Program-made: the position numbers and the translations under genes
Part shown: positions 1 through 9,248 of the stretch, piece by piece
Numbering within the stretch: the first letter of the stretch is position 1
Layout of the letters: each line of letters opens with the position of its first letter
Source: an uncultured Haliea sp.
GTDB lineage: Bacteria > Pseudomonadota > Gammaproteobacteria > Pseudomonadales > Halieaceae
Length of the DNA stretch: 38,023 nt
Direction of reading: 5' to 3'
Assembly (NCBI GenBank): GCA_913062625.1
Contig: CAJXWP010000020.1
Span: forward strand, 1-38,023
Notes under the pieces: generated by a model
Told to the model about the DNA's origin: nothing
The model's input: only the letters and a program-made list of their open reading frames with translations
Databases searched by the model: none

Positions 1-421
1 CCAAGCGCAATTTCGACTGTTTCCAGACATTATCCCAGAGTTTGCGCACTTCGGTCTCAAGACTCGCCACTTTAACCGCCTGCACCGCCGCATTCTGATT
101 CATGCCCTCATCAGTGTCGGACAACCGAGCCTCAAGATCGGCGATACGGGTGGCATAGTTAGCCATCTGGCCATTCGCCAGCTGCAACTGCCCCTGCATC
201 TGCCAGCCCCAAACGCAAGCAACGCCAGCGGCCACAAGGGCGACGATCGCAGTCAAACGCACCCATAAATGCGCTGCACCCATGCTAACGGACTGCCCTG
301 AATCGCTAGGGCGTCGATTTTTGACGACTCCGCTGGATTCAGCGTTACCGGTATTATGCTGATGATCGCCATCGCGACTTGGAACGATGGGAGGGATGTG
401 GTCTAGGTCGTCATGGGGCAT
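1..421 (-). CDS. single-pass membrane protein with coiled coil, truncated by window edge
   Basis: The reading frame starts at an ATG at 421 and stays open to base 1, so only the N-terminal 140 residues are present. They show a polar, histidine- and proline-containing cytoplasmic head (1-47), one hydrophobic segment (about residues 50-71, VRLTAIVALVAAGVACVWGW), then a heptad-rich stretch likely to form a coiled coil (NYATRIADLEARLSDTDEG, continuing to VASLETEVRKLWDNVWK). A TATAAT hexamer on the same strand at 454-459 could be its -10 element. I do not recognise a named family; proteins of this build are common hypothetical membrane proteins in gammaproteobacteria. No enzymatic motif is visible. 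The function is unknown. Confidence 0.75.
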   Translation of the reverse strand, partial: MPHDDLDHIPPIVPSRDGDHQHNTGNAESSGVVKNRRPSDSGQSVSMGAAHLWVRLTAIVALVAAGVACVWGWQMQGQLQLANGQMANYATRIADLEARLSDTDEGMNQNAAVQAVKVASLETEVRKLWDNVWKQSKLRL

Positions 422-486
422 GAGGGCAGTACGCCGTATAAGCACGAGGCCTGATTATACATAGCGCCTATCGAAGAGAAACAAAA

Positions 487-510
487 AAGCCGAGGAAACC
501 TCGGCTTCTT
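487..510 (-). terminator. rho-independent terminator of the PuuD-like gene
   Basis: Read on the minus strand, AAGCCGAGG, a 3-nt loop and CCTCGGCTT form a 9-bp stem followed by six T. It sits 17 bases after the stop codon of the gene at 527-1156 and separates it from the edge gene. Confidence 0.85.
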
Positions 511-526
511 TAGGCACACTCACTGT

Positions 527-1156
527 TTATACGTAAGCCAGCACGACCCATAGCAGCGCCGTCAAACCTAGGCTGCAGTGAATAACGCCTTTGACGCTGG
601 TAATAGGGCCGGTCTTGCCAAAAATACCGTTAAGTTCAAGCAGGACAATGATAGCAAGACACACGTAAACGCTCGTGCTGCTAACGTCCGCTATGTATAG
701 GTGCTTTGAGCCCAACATACCAAACAACATTGGCGCCGATAATAGCGTGTTGGTGCGAGACGCCAGTCCAGCTTTAGCAGCACTGGAGGGGCCGTCGCCT
801 TCCTTGAGGCCCAGGACCACCTTCTGCTTAGGCCAAATGATGAGCCACACGTTAAGAAACATAAAGATACCCGCCAAAGCACCAATCCAGATCAGGTAAT
901 TAGCCATGAAATTCATTTCTGGACCCACTGCACCAATCATGTGAAGCAGATAGAGACCGGTGAGAAAGGTGAACATCGCGCCCCAGCGGAACCACCAAAG
1001 TGCTCTGGGAGCCAGTTTCTTGAGGGCGTCAGCCTTAGCGTCCGCTTCGGCTTCCTTAAAATATTCAGTTTGCACAAAGTTAAAATAGTAGAGCATCCCT
1101 ATCCAGACAATACCGAATAAAACATGCGCGAATCTGAAGATGAATTCGAGAATCAT
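527..1156 (-). CDS. PuuD-like membrane protein (urate oxidase N-terminal family)
   Basis: This is a 209-residue integral membrane protein. The N-terminus (FRFAHVLFGIVWIGMLYYFNFVQ) and the motif ALWWFRWGAMFTFLTGLYLL match the membrane half of the urate hydroxylase PuuD/DUF989 family, in which conserved His residues in membrane helices are thought to bind haem. About five or six hydrophobic segments are visible. Full-length PuuD carries a C-terminal cytochrome c domain; none is present here (no CxxCH), and 209 residues is the size of the membrane part alone. These short versions are widespread in proteobacteria and are not proven urate oxidases. The ATG is preceded by AGGAGAG. It is transcribed alone, ending at a strong hairpin. 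The family call is from recognition; the substrate is unknown. Confidence 0.75.
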   Translation of the reverse strand: MILEFIFRFAHVLFGIVWIGMLYYFNFVQTEYFKEAEADAKADALKKLAPRALWWFRWGAMFTFLTGLYLLHMIGAVGPEMNFMANYLIWIGALAGIFMFLNVWLIIWPKQKVVLGLKEGDGPSSAAKAGLASRTNTLLSAPMLFGMLGSKHLYIADVSSTSVYVCLAIIVLLELNGIFGKTGPITSVKGVIHCSLGLTALLWVVLAYV

Positions 1157-1260
1157 GGCTCTCTCCTGTTGTTATAAAATCACTCACTTCCATTGTACAT
1201 AAAAATGGCGAACAGAACCGCGCTAATAGTCACCACAGGCGGGCTTTTTTCAAAATCAAA

Positions 1261-1290
1261 AAAAAACCCCACCAAGCGGTGGGGTTTTCG
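1261..1290 (-). terminator. terminator of groESL
   Basis: On the minus strand AAAACCCCACC-GCTT-GGTGGGGTTTT forms a long GC-rich stem with a 4-nt loop, followed by a run of T. It lies just past the groEL stop codon and ends the groES-groEL transcript. Confidence 0.92.
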
Positions 1291-1310
1291 ACACTATAGT
1301 GGGTTTAAAC

Positions 1311-2981
<1,671 letters not shown>

Positions 2982-3030
2982 TTAAGTTTTAATCTGCTGT
3001 TAACTCGTGAAATACGATACCTTTGGGGTC

Positions 3031-3321
3031 TTATTCGACCACTGCGAAGATTTCGCTCTCACCCATCATGATCAATTCTTCACCATCAATCTCGATGGTG
3101 TTACTGCCAGCGTACTGACCGAATACAATCGTGTCGCCGACTTTTACCGTCAGCGGGCGCAATTCACCGCTATCCAGTATTTTGCCATCACCTACTGCGA
3201 CGATTTCACCCTGATTGGGCTTCTCTATGGCTGACCCTGACAGCAAGATGCCGCCTGCGGTGGCCGTTTCTTCTTCCTTGCGACGAACGACCACGCGGTC
3301 GTACAGCGGACGGATTTTCAT
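3031..3321 (-). CDS. groES: 10 kDa co-chaperonin GroES
   Basis: This 96-residue GroES is the heptameric lid of GroEL. It begins [14 protein letters not shown]; the mobile loop ([20 protein letters not shown]) and the C-terminal strand are intact. The ATG at 3321 is preceded by GGAGAG. An in-frame upstream start would add eight residues not found in the family, so it was rejected. The leader is about 100 bases from the CIRCE operator and contains a second, sigma32-like promoter. First gene of the groESL operon. Confidence 0.98.
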   Translation of the reverse strand: MKIRPLYDRVVVRRKEEETATAGGILLSGSAIEKPNQGEIVAVGDGKILDSGELRPLTVKVGDTIVFGQYAGSNTIEIDGEELIMMGESEIFAVVE

Positions 3322-3386
3322 TTGTGCAGCTCTCCAAAATAACAATGTGACATTATAGGGACCCTAAATTGGGGCTTAGTGCAATT

Positions 3387-3413
3387 AGTTGGGGCATACG
3401 ATTGGAATTCAAG
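3387..3413 (-). promoter_or_regulatory. sigma32-like promoter of groESL
   Basis: On the minus strand CTTGAA (3408-3413), a 13-base spacer and CCCCAACT (3387-3394) resemble the heat-shock sigma factor consensus CTTGAAA-N13-CCCCATNT. The -10 matches 5 of 7 fixed bases. It lies downstream of CIRCE, so transcripts from it would start past the operator. Confidence 0.55.
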
Positions 3414-3419
3414 ACCCAA

Positions 3420-3446
3420 TTAGCACTCTTTTCCCAAGAGTGCTAA
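3420..3446. promoter_or_regulatory. CIRCE operator (HrcA binding site)
   Basis: TTAGCACTC, nine bases, then GAGTGCTAA is an exact match to the CIRCE consensus. It overlaps the last base of the upstream -10 hexamer and covers the start region of that promoter, the usual position for HrcA repression. The hrcA gene is in this same window at 23714-24757. Confidence 0.97.
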
Positions 3447-3473
3447 TTCTAGCCTAGAATGTTTCGGAGTCAA
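3446..3473 (-). promoter_or_regulatory. sigma70-type promoter of groESL, under CIRCE control
   Basis: On the minus strand TTGACT (3468-3473), 16 bases, TAGAAT (3446-3451). Both hexamers match the vegetative consensus 5 of 6. The CIRCE inverted repeat begins at the last base of the -10. Confidence 0.75.
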
Positions 3474-3535
3474 GCGCAGCGTGACGTTTCGCTGTCTTTT
3501 CCTAGATCACCACAATATACTTTAATAACAATGGT

Positions 3536-3961
3536 TTATGGGCTCTTTTCATCGTCTACCTGCCGATAAACACCCTCTATGGTTTCATGGCCGCTGGTGT
3601 CCCGCTCTGGAATATAGGCCTCGGGCTGCGGCCCTATCAGCGCATTGGCAAGACGTCGCCGCAAGGGGCCGATCATGACAATCAGAGCAGCCACATCAGA
3701 AATCATGCCCGGAAAAATCAACAGCAGACCGGCAAACCCCAGCGCCATATCATCAAGTAACAGTTCAGGACCGATAATTCGGCCGTCTTGGGCCTGCCTT
3801 AAGCGCTCGAACATACCTCGGCCCTGACGCCGCAATATCGCCATACCTAGGAGCACCGTCACAAAAACGTAGGCCAGAACAGTCAGCGCACTGGTTATGA
3901 TCCCCAGCTCGACAAGTGTCAGCAGTTCCAGCCAAGGCAGCAGCATAATCAAAAAGCCCAT
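3536..3961 (-). CDS. fxsA: FxsA family inner membrane protein
   Basis: This 141-residue membrane protein belongs to the FxsA family (in E. coli overproduction relieves F-plasmid exclusion of phage T7; the normal role is unknown). It has the N-terminal helix pair (LLPWLELLTLVELGIITSALTVLAYVFVTVLLGMAIL), the polar segment (RRQGRGMFERLRQAQDGRIIG) and the second hydrophobic pair with LIFPGMISDVAALIVMIGPLRR that define the family. The C-terminal tail is polar and variable. The ATG follows GGAGG at good spacing. It sits directly upstream of groES on the same strand, as fxsA does in E. coli, so the neighbourhood is conserved. It ends before the groESL promoter region. Confidence 0.9.
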   Translation of the reverse strand: MGFLIMLLPWLELLTLVELGIITSALTVLAYVFVTVLLGMAILRRQGRGMFERLRQAQDGRIIGPELLLDDMALGFAGLLLIFPGMISDVAALIVMIGPLRRRLANALIGPQPEAYIPERDTSGHETIEGVYRQVDDEKSP

Positions 3962-4097
3962 AAGAAATCCTCCGCAGACAATTGGTGAAGTATGGCGGTA
4001 GTGGTGAATTTTTCAACAGCTGTTGAGACATCTCGACGTAAAATCTAATGTCTGACACACTGCCGGACGGTCGGTAAGAGTGAAAATTTGAGCGATG

Positions 4098-4372
4098 ATG
4101 AGCTATGAACCCGACATCAGTCACCGAATCTGGCAGGTGGTTACGGCAATACTAGTGGGCAAGGTGGTCACTTACGGTGGTGTTGCAAAAAAGCTGGACT
4201 CGGCCAAGCAGCCCGCCGAATTGGCCTAGGGTTGCGAGGATTGCCAAGCAGCAGCCTCATACCCTGGCACCGAGAAGTTAATGCTCAAGGACGGATATCT
4301 CTTCCAAACGGCTCAGCATCGCATAAAATACAGAGGAACCGCTTGGAGGCGGGGGGCATTATATTACCATGA
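4098..4372 (+). pseudogene. alkyltransferase-like (ATL/MGMT C-terminal-like) protein, frameshifted
   Basis: The first frame reads MSYEPDISHRIWQVVTAILVGKVVTYGGVAKKLDSAKQ and then meets a TAG at about 4227. From about 4206, a frame shifted by one base continues as ARRIGLGLRGLPSSSLIPWH, REVNAQGRISLPNGSASHKI and QRNRLEAGGI before a stop at 4370-4372. Joined, these match the small Atl/YbaZ family: the IWQVV...GKV.TYG start, ARR.G.ALRGLP, then the PWHRV.NA.GRISLP block in which ATL proteins carry Trp in place of the methyl-accepting Cys. Here the motif is IPWHRE, so it is the ATL kind rather than an active methyltransferase. The C-terminus is also shortened. ATL proteins bind O6-alkylguanine lesions and hand them to nucleotide excision repair; this copy should be inactive unless the shift is a sequencing error. 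Confidence 0.75.
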
Positions 4373-4873
4373 CCACGAATCTCCTGAAACTGCCTCCTAT
4401 ACTTGTCGAGACTCAGATCTCTTTGTTCTGTGCTGACATTGGTTGTGGTTTCGCACTGGAGCTGATGAAAACACCCCTCAGCGATTAATTGCACAGCAGT
4501 CACTTCCAAGGCCTTAACCGCGCTAACAACGATGTCTAGGTTGATAAACCGAACACCAAGCAGATCAAACTTTTCATCCGCCCTCCCTGTTCTTCAAAAA
4601 GGTCTCTGCTCGTAAACAAGCAGTTTGCCTCAAACATCGCCTTGAACCACGCAGGACTGCTCGCTCCGGGACGAAGCTGTCATTGAACTCACTGCAGCTT
4701 ACCAAGGATTTATTAAGGAATTCGACAACCATGTTCTAAAACTCTCCTAAACTATACTTGTTCATGCTAAATATTAATGATCCAAGTTGATCTCAGGAAC
4801 CCACCGGAGAAAATATGCCAACGAGACATTATGACTGCCCGTCAGCCGGGTCTTTACAAAATCAGAACGCACT
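4373..4873. other. 500-bp stretch without a recognisable gene
   Basis: I see no convincing gene here. A minus-strand frame (about 4285-4585) and a short plus-strand frame ending at 4750 (RDEAVIELTAAYQGFIKEFD and seven more residues) read like protein but are interrupted and have no clear start or ribosome site. They may be remnants of decayed genes next to the broken ATL gene. The promoter of the following kinase must lie here; TATACT at 4753-4758 is a possible -10 but no good -35 pairs with it. Confidence 0.4.
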
Positions 4874-7800
4874 ATGATGCAAATGCGACCAAGAAAAAGT
4901 CGCCTTGCCTCGCCCTTTTTCTATATTTTTTCTACACTACTAAGCATCATCATCTTCAGCCCCGTTCATGCAACACAGCTGAGATTATCGACATCAAACC
5001 TCTCGAATCTACTTCAGCAACCCACCGTAACCGCCATCCATCGTGATAGTGAAGGCACTCTCTGGATTGGCACGCAGCAGGGCATTCACAGGTTTGACGG
5101 TGCAACGGTCACCGTTTTCAATTCTAATGCCAATGCGAATCAAAAACGGTGGATTCCTGACTCTGAAATAAAAGATATCGCGGGGGACGCGCAGGGCAAC
5201 GTCTTTGTCGCAACAGCCAGCGGCGTCATTTTAACGTGGAACCGAAAAGCGGAAAAATTTCGGACACTTAGCCCTCCCAGAGGCCACGATGACACTAGGT
5301 TAGTTCGCCTACTCGTTTCCACCCGTGGCGATATTTGGGTGCTCACTAAGCGTGGACTCATTCTCTATAACCCGAGATTTAATAACGCTGTTGATTGGGT
5401 TTCCCAAACGAGGCTAATCGACATAATCGGAAAACCACAAGCACTTGTTGAGGATGAACTCGGCAATATTTGGGTCGGAGGGACTCAAGGTCTAGCAATC
5501 ATTGATCTTGAAACACAAAGCGTCGCCGCCTTTAACCTCCAAGAGATTGGCCTACCGAAGAATTCAAGCGTAACAGCTGTCGAAAAAACCGCTAGGCGCC
5601 TGATCGTCGGTACCAGCACAGGGAATCTTGCCGTATCGGATATGGAGACACGGGAACAATGGATAAACACCTCAATTAACGAAGATGAACTAGGGTATAT
5701 ATCGGCTCTTTTGGTGCACGAAGATGTTTTAATCATCGGCTCTGACCGAGGAATCTTCGCTTCCGACGCACATCTATCCTTCCTGACTAGCTTAGACGAG
5801 AAGAACACCGCCCCGTCAAACAATGAAATCCTCTGCCTATCTCAAGATGGGAACTCCGTCCTAGTGGGCACGATTCATGGGCTGAGCACGCTATCTTTTT
5901 CCCCATTCGAGTTGTTCGACTTTCACAATAGCGGCGTAGCGAACGATGTACTTACATTTGAGCAGGATCACCGAGGTCGCCTTTGGATCGGCACATACTC
6001 TGGCCTGTACGTCTTTGATGAAGCTAAGAATAGTCATTCGCAATTCTTAATAGGCGCAGATCCGCATACTTCAGACAATAAGCGAGTTGTGACGATATCA
6101 GCGAAAAAAAACGACCTTTGGTTAGGTTTTCTTCAAAATGGCGTTCAAGTAGTCGACAGTACGTCTGGGCATTACTGGACGCCAAAGACAACGGACTCGG
6201 TCGATATGACGATTACAAAAATATTGCCAGACATCGATAAAGAAAGCATGTGGATCGCAACTTATAACCATGGATTGTTTCTTGTCACTCCTGAAGGAAA
6301 TCATTCCTATTTCGAAAATAGATCTCTGGCAGATAAATCTATCACCGGGTTATTTCGCGCAAGAACGGGAATATTTTTGGCCGTTTCTAATTCCAAAATT
6401 TATCTTTATGACCCCGTCATTGATAAGTTTACTGAAGCACTATTTAAATTTCCACTCGAGACGATGCGGCCGGTCATATACTCTTTTGCACAAGCTGAAA
6501 ATAATGATATCTGGATAGGAACAAAAGACCACGGACTGTTTATCTGGCGACAGATTGACCAAGAAAAAAAAGCATTTTACTTAACGAGGCCAAGGGACGG
6601 TGCCGACCTGTCGACATCAACCATATATGGCATAGAAATCGATTCAGAGAATAATCTATGGTGCTCCACCGATAACGGAATTGTCAAACTTGATCGCGAA
6701 GGCCACCTAATAAAAAGATTTACTAAAAGCGATGGATTGCAAGGTAGAGATTTTACTCTTGGTGCCTCCTTCACCGACCAAGACGGCCGCATCTATTTCG
6801 GCGGCGTAAACGGGTACAACAGATTTAGCCCGCATGAAGTAGTGATCGATAATGCAGCTTCGCAAATGAGGCTCACTGATATTAGTTTTCCAGGGCAGGC
6901 CCAAAGAGACCTAGGCCCAGTGTCTGATCTTACATCACTTGTATTGAATCACGGCGACCGTTTCGTTAAATTTCAATTTAGCGTTCTGGATATCATCCAT
7001 TCTGAGCGCAGTCAATTTCGCTATATACTTGAGGGATTTGATGCTGGCTGGATCAATAGCGGAACCAAAAATACGGCTACCTATGCAGATCTGCCAACAG
7101 GCGATTATGTCCTTCGTATTCAAGGCGCGAACTCAGCCGGCATATGGAACCGCGACGGGATCACTTTGAATATTCTCGTGCTTTCACCGGTCTGGGCTCG
7201 CTGGTGGGCGTATTGTCTCTATACTATTTTAACGCTCTTTTTTATTTGGGGGCTGCATCGCAGCTATCAGAGCTCCGCGAAAAATAAAAGATCCAGTCAG
7301 ATTGTAAAGGAAATGTTTGAATCCGAGAACAGGTCTCACGACGAAATGCAGGAGCAACTCGAACTACAAGACGAGCTCATTCAGTCTGCGTATCATCATA
7401 GCCAGACAATATTGTCTTTAATGAACGACTGCATATCGCATCCGATTCGCGGTATTCCGTTTGAGATGCAACAGAATTTCGCGCAAAGGGGCTCAAAGCA
7501 AGTAGCTGCATTATTGACTCTGGAGCATTTTCTTTACTATCAAGCCGGAGGGCCCGTCGCAAATCTCAGAAAATATACTGACTCGACGCTAACTAAGTTG
7601 TTAAGCAACTCATCTGTCAGCGCAGCGACTATTATCACCATAAATGACGTCTCCTCCACGCCGCTTACTGCCGAGTTGGCATCACCGTTATCGATCATCA
7701 TTTACGAACTTTTGGAAAACTGTATCCAGCATGCTTTTGAGTCTGACTCACCAACGAACTACATCCATATAACCATGACTTCAAGCCTTGTCGAAGAGCC

Positions 7801-7987
7801 GAAAACGTTGAATCTTGAATTATCCGTTCGTGACAGCGGCACTAGCGAAAGAATGCATACCGGGCGCTTTACGGGAGGCAATTCTGGGATCGCCCTCATA
7901 CAATCAATAGTCAAAAAACTGGGAGGGTTTATCACGTTCTCGCGCGAGAACGGCACTGTAGTTTCGCTAAAATCCTTTACCGTATGA
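4874..7987 (+). CDS. two-propeller sensor histidine kinase (Reg_prop, Y_Y_Y, HisKA_2-like)
   Basis: This 1037-residue kinase has a signal peptide (about 1-33, ending SPVHA). The periplasmic part carries 14 repeats of the Reg_prop type (for example TLWIGTQQGIHRFDG, NIWVGGTQGLAIID, RLWIGTYSGLYVFD, DIWIGTKDHGLFIW, RIYFGGVNGYNRFS), enough for two seven-bladed propellers, followed by a Y_Y_Y domain (YILEGFDAGW to LRIQGANSAG). One membrane helix lies near 772-794, then a coiled-coil linker. The cytoplasmic part resembles HisKA_2: YHHSQTILSLMND puts the likely phospho-His at 841 or 842. The ATPase domain has an N-box (IIYELLENCIQHAF, Asn949) and a weak G2 box (GGNSGIALIQSIV); the G1 box is only VRDSGT. 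There is no receiver or AraC domain, unlike Bacteroidetes hybrid systems of this shape, and no response regulator gene is adjacent. Ligand unknown; related propeller sensors detect oligosaccharides. Confidence 0.88.
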   Translation: MMQMRPRKSRLASPFFYIFSTLLSIIIFSPVHATQLRLSTSNLSNLLQQPTVTAIHRDSEGTLWIGTQQGIHRFDGATVTVFNSNANANQKRWIPDSEIKDIAGDAQGNVFVATASGVILTWNRKAEKFRTLSPPRGHDDTRLVRLLVSTRGDIWVLTKRGLILYNPRFNNAVDWVSQTRLIDIIGKPQALVEDELGNIWVGGTQGLAIIDLETQSVAAFNLQEIGLPKNSSVTAVEKTARRLIVGTSTGNLAVSDMETREQWINTSINEDELGYISALLVHEDVLIIGSDRGIFASDAHLSFLTSLDEKNTAPSNNEILCLSQDGNSVLVGTIHGLSTLSFSPFELFDFHNSGVANDVLTFEQDHRGRLWIGTYSGLYVFDEAKNSHSQFLIGADPHTSDNKRVVTISAKKNDLWLGFLQNGVQVVDSTSGHYWTPKTTDSVDMTITKILPDIDKESMWIATYNHGLFLVTPEGNHSYFENRSLADKSITGLFRARTGIFLAVSNSKIYLYDPVIDKFTEALFKFPLETMRPVIYSFAQAENNDIWIGTKDHGLFIWRQIDQEKKAFYLTRPRDGADLSTSTIYGIEIDSENNLWCSTDNGIVKLDREGHLIKRFTKSDGLQGRDFTLGASFTDQDGRIYFGGVNGYNRFSPHEVVIDNAASQMRLTDISFPGQAQRDLGPVSDLTSLVLNHGDRFVKFQFSVLDIIHSERSQFRYILEGFDAGWINSGTKNTATYADLPTGDYVLRIQGANSAGIWNRDGITLNILVLSPVWARWWAYCLYTILTLFFIWGLHRSYQSSAKNKRSSQIVKEMFESENRSHDEMQEQLELQDELIQSAYHHSQTILSLMNDCISHPIRGIPFEMQQNFAQRGSKQVAALLTLEHFLYYQAGGPVANLRKYTDSTLTKLLSNSSVSAATIITINDVSSTPLTAELASPLSIIIYELLENCIQHAFESDSPTNYIHITMTSSLVEEPKTLNLELSVRDSGTSERMHTGRFTGGNSGIALIQSIVKKLGGFITFSRENGTVVSLKSFTV

Positions 7988-8096
7988 AGTAACAATGCTG
8001 AGACAAAGAAAACAGCTACACACTGTCCAGCTTACTTACTGCAATAATAGCTTGTCCATGCCTGCAAAGTTAATTATTCCATTATCGTTATACAGC

Positions 8097-8293
8097 GGTT
8101 TGACCGGTGTTTTCAAGCATAAAATTGAACAAATAACGCTGCAAAGCGGAGCGTATTTTGGACGCGCCTTGAGTGCAATGGATGGACAAGCGAAGCAGGC
8201 CTCCTCAATGTTATTGTTATAGCCGACAACTGTCTCACGGCTTGCAGTGCGGCCAGCATAGCGCGTCTGAAACCCGAAGCTGCCGGAATATAA
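8097..8293 (+). pseudogene. possible remnant of a hybrid histidine kinase (ATPase end plus receiver start)
   Basis: Downstream of the propeller kinase, one frame reads GLTGVFKHKIEQITLQSGA, which resembles the G2 end of a kinase ATPase domain (G.S..KHLVE..GG.ITLQS..G). After a frameshift near 8145, a second frame reads KRSVFWTRLE, then GLLNVIVIADNCLTACSAAS up to a stop at 8291-8293. This resembles the GS.FW..L end of the ATPase followed by the first strand of a receiver domain with an acidic residue at its tip (VIVIAD). There is no start or ribosome site. The reading rests on short motifs spread over two frames, so chance similarity is possible. It would be a scrap of a second kinase, not the missing tail of the intact one, whose own G2 region is complete. 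Confidence 0.35.
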
Positions 8294-8378
8294 CAGCTGG
8301 AAGCACTGGGATTACCCTGAATGGCATTCGATCGACAGCTAAACTGCCACAGACCTTTAGCACGAAAGCCGTAATCGA

Positions 8379-9137
8379 CTACTGGCCAATGAATAGTGGT
8401 CTGCGTTTCTCGCGTTTGGCAGTAAAGCCTTCCTTGAGGTCTTGTGATTCTAGGCACACCCTCGACAACTTCATTACGATTTCAGGGTCAACGCCGCCGT
8501 CGGCAACCAGTCCAATAATATGCTTCATTGATTGCACGGCCAAGGGTGCGAGGTCGGCGATATGCCCAGCGAAGTCATTTGTAAAGGCCTCGAGATTACT
8601 CGGCGGCACTAGATGGTCCAAAAAACCAATCTCTAACAGAGCGTTCGCATTAAACTCTTCAGAGGCAACCAGTATCCGCTTCGTTAACCTCACGCCGAGG
8701 CATCGAATAAAATGATTTATACCCGCTAGCGGATAGCAAAGGCCAATCGCGGCGGCGGGCACTCTCATTCGAGTCCCCTCTACTCCAATACGGAAATCAC
8801 AGCTCAGGGCAAGCTCTGCTCCCCCTCCGAAGGCATCACCATTCATGGCACAGACGGTAGGAACAGATAAGTCCGCCAGTTGGCATGTCATCTTTTGAAA
8901 GGCATCATCACTGATCTGCCCGTCGCTCAGCTCCTGCAAAGACGCACCTGCACAAAATGTTTTTGTGCCCGCGCCGGAAACGATTAATACGCGCACTAAG
9001 CTGTCAGCCGCCACTTCGGTCAAGCGGGCTTGAATACCGTCCAACTGCTCACGACCCAGCGAATTATGCCGTTGTGGATTATTGAGCACTAAGCGACCCA
9101 CATGACCACTGCGACTGTACAAAATTGTATCTGTCAT
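8379..9137 (-). CDS. enoyl-CoA hydratase/isomerase (crotonase) family protein
   Basis: This 252-residue crotonase-fold protein acts on acyl-CoA thioesters. The two oxyanion-hole segments are present: FCAGASLQEL (about residues 61-70) and GDAFGGGAELALSCD (about 100-114), the latter with the Glu that corresponds to Glu144 of rat mitochondrial hydratase. The second catalytic Glu (Glu164 in the rat enzyme, in a PE.xxG motif) is replaced: the segment reads RVPAAAIGLCYPLAG, with Ala at that place. It may therefore be an isomerase, thioesterase-like or decarboxylase-type member rather than a true hydratase. It has no operon partner on its strand; tesB, a TetR regulator and a luciferase-like oxidoreductase nearby fit a general acyl-CoA context but no pathway is fixed. 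Confidence 0.85.
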   Translation of the reverse strand: MTDTILYSRSGHVGRLVLNNPQRHNSLGREQLDGIQARLTEVAADSLVRVLIVSGAGTKTFCAGASLQELSDGQISDDAFQKMTCQLADLSVPTVCAMNGDAFGGGAELALSCDFRIGVEGTRMRVPAAAIGLCYPLAGINHFIRCLGVRLTKRILVASEEFNANALLEIGFLDHLVPPSNLEAFTNDFAGHIADLAPLAVQSMKHIIGLVADGGVDPEIVMKLSRVCLESQDLKEGFTAKREKRRPLFIGQ

Positions 9138-9248
9138 TGGATTGTCACCGCTGATTAAAGGAGATAGTCTGGCACAGCTTTACAATGCCCGCCACCATCA
9201 CTCTGAGACTAGAGCGCAGGCTTCAGGAGCGATGATAGTGAGTATGAT

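Noticed and set aside
4285-4509. Minus-strand 74-codon frame as a gene
   Set aside because: No ribosome site, unrecognised sequence, and it overlaps the end of the ATL pseudogene.
7995-8222. 75-codon plus-strand frame after the kinase as a separate gene
   Set aside because: No ribosome site; part of its reading matches kinase motifs only in combination with another frame, so it was treated as a remnant.
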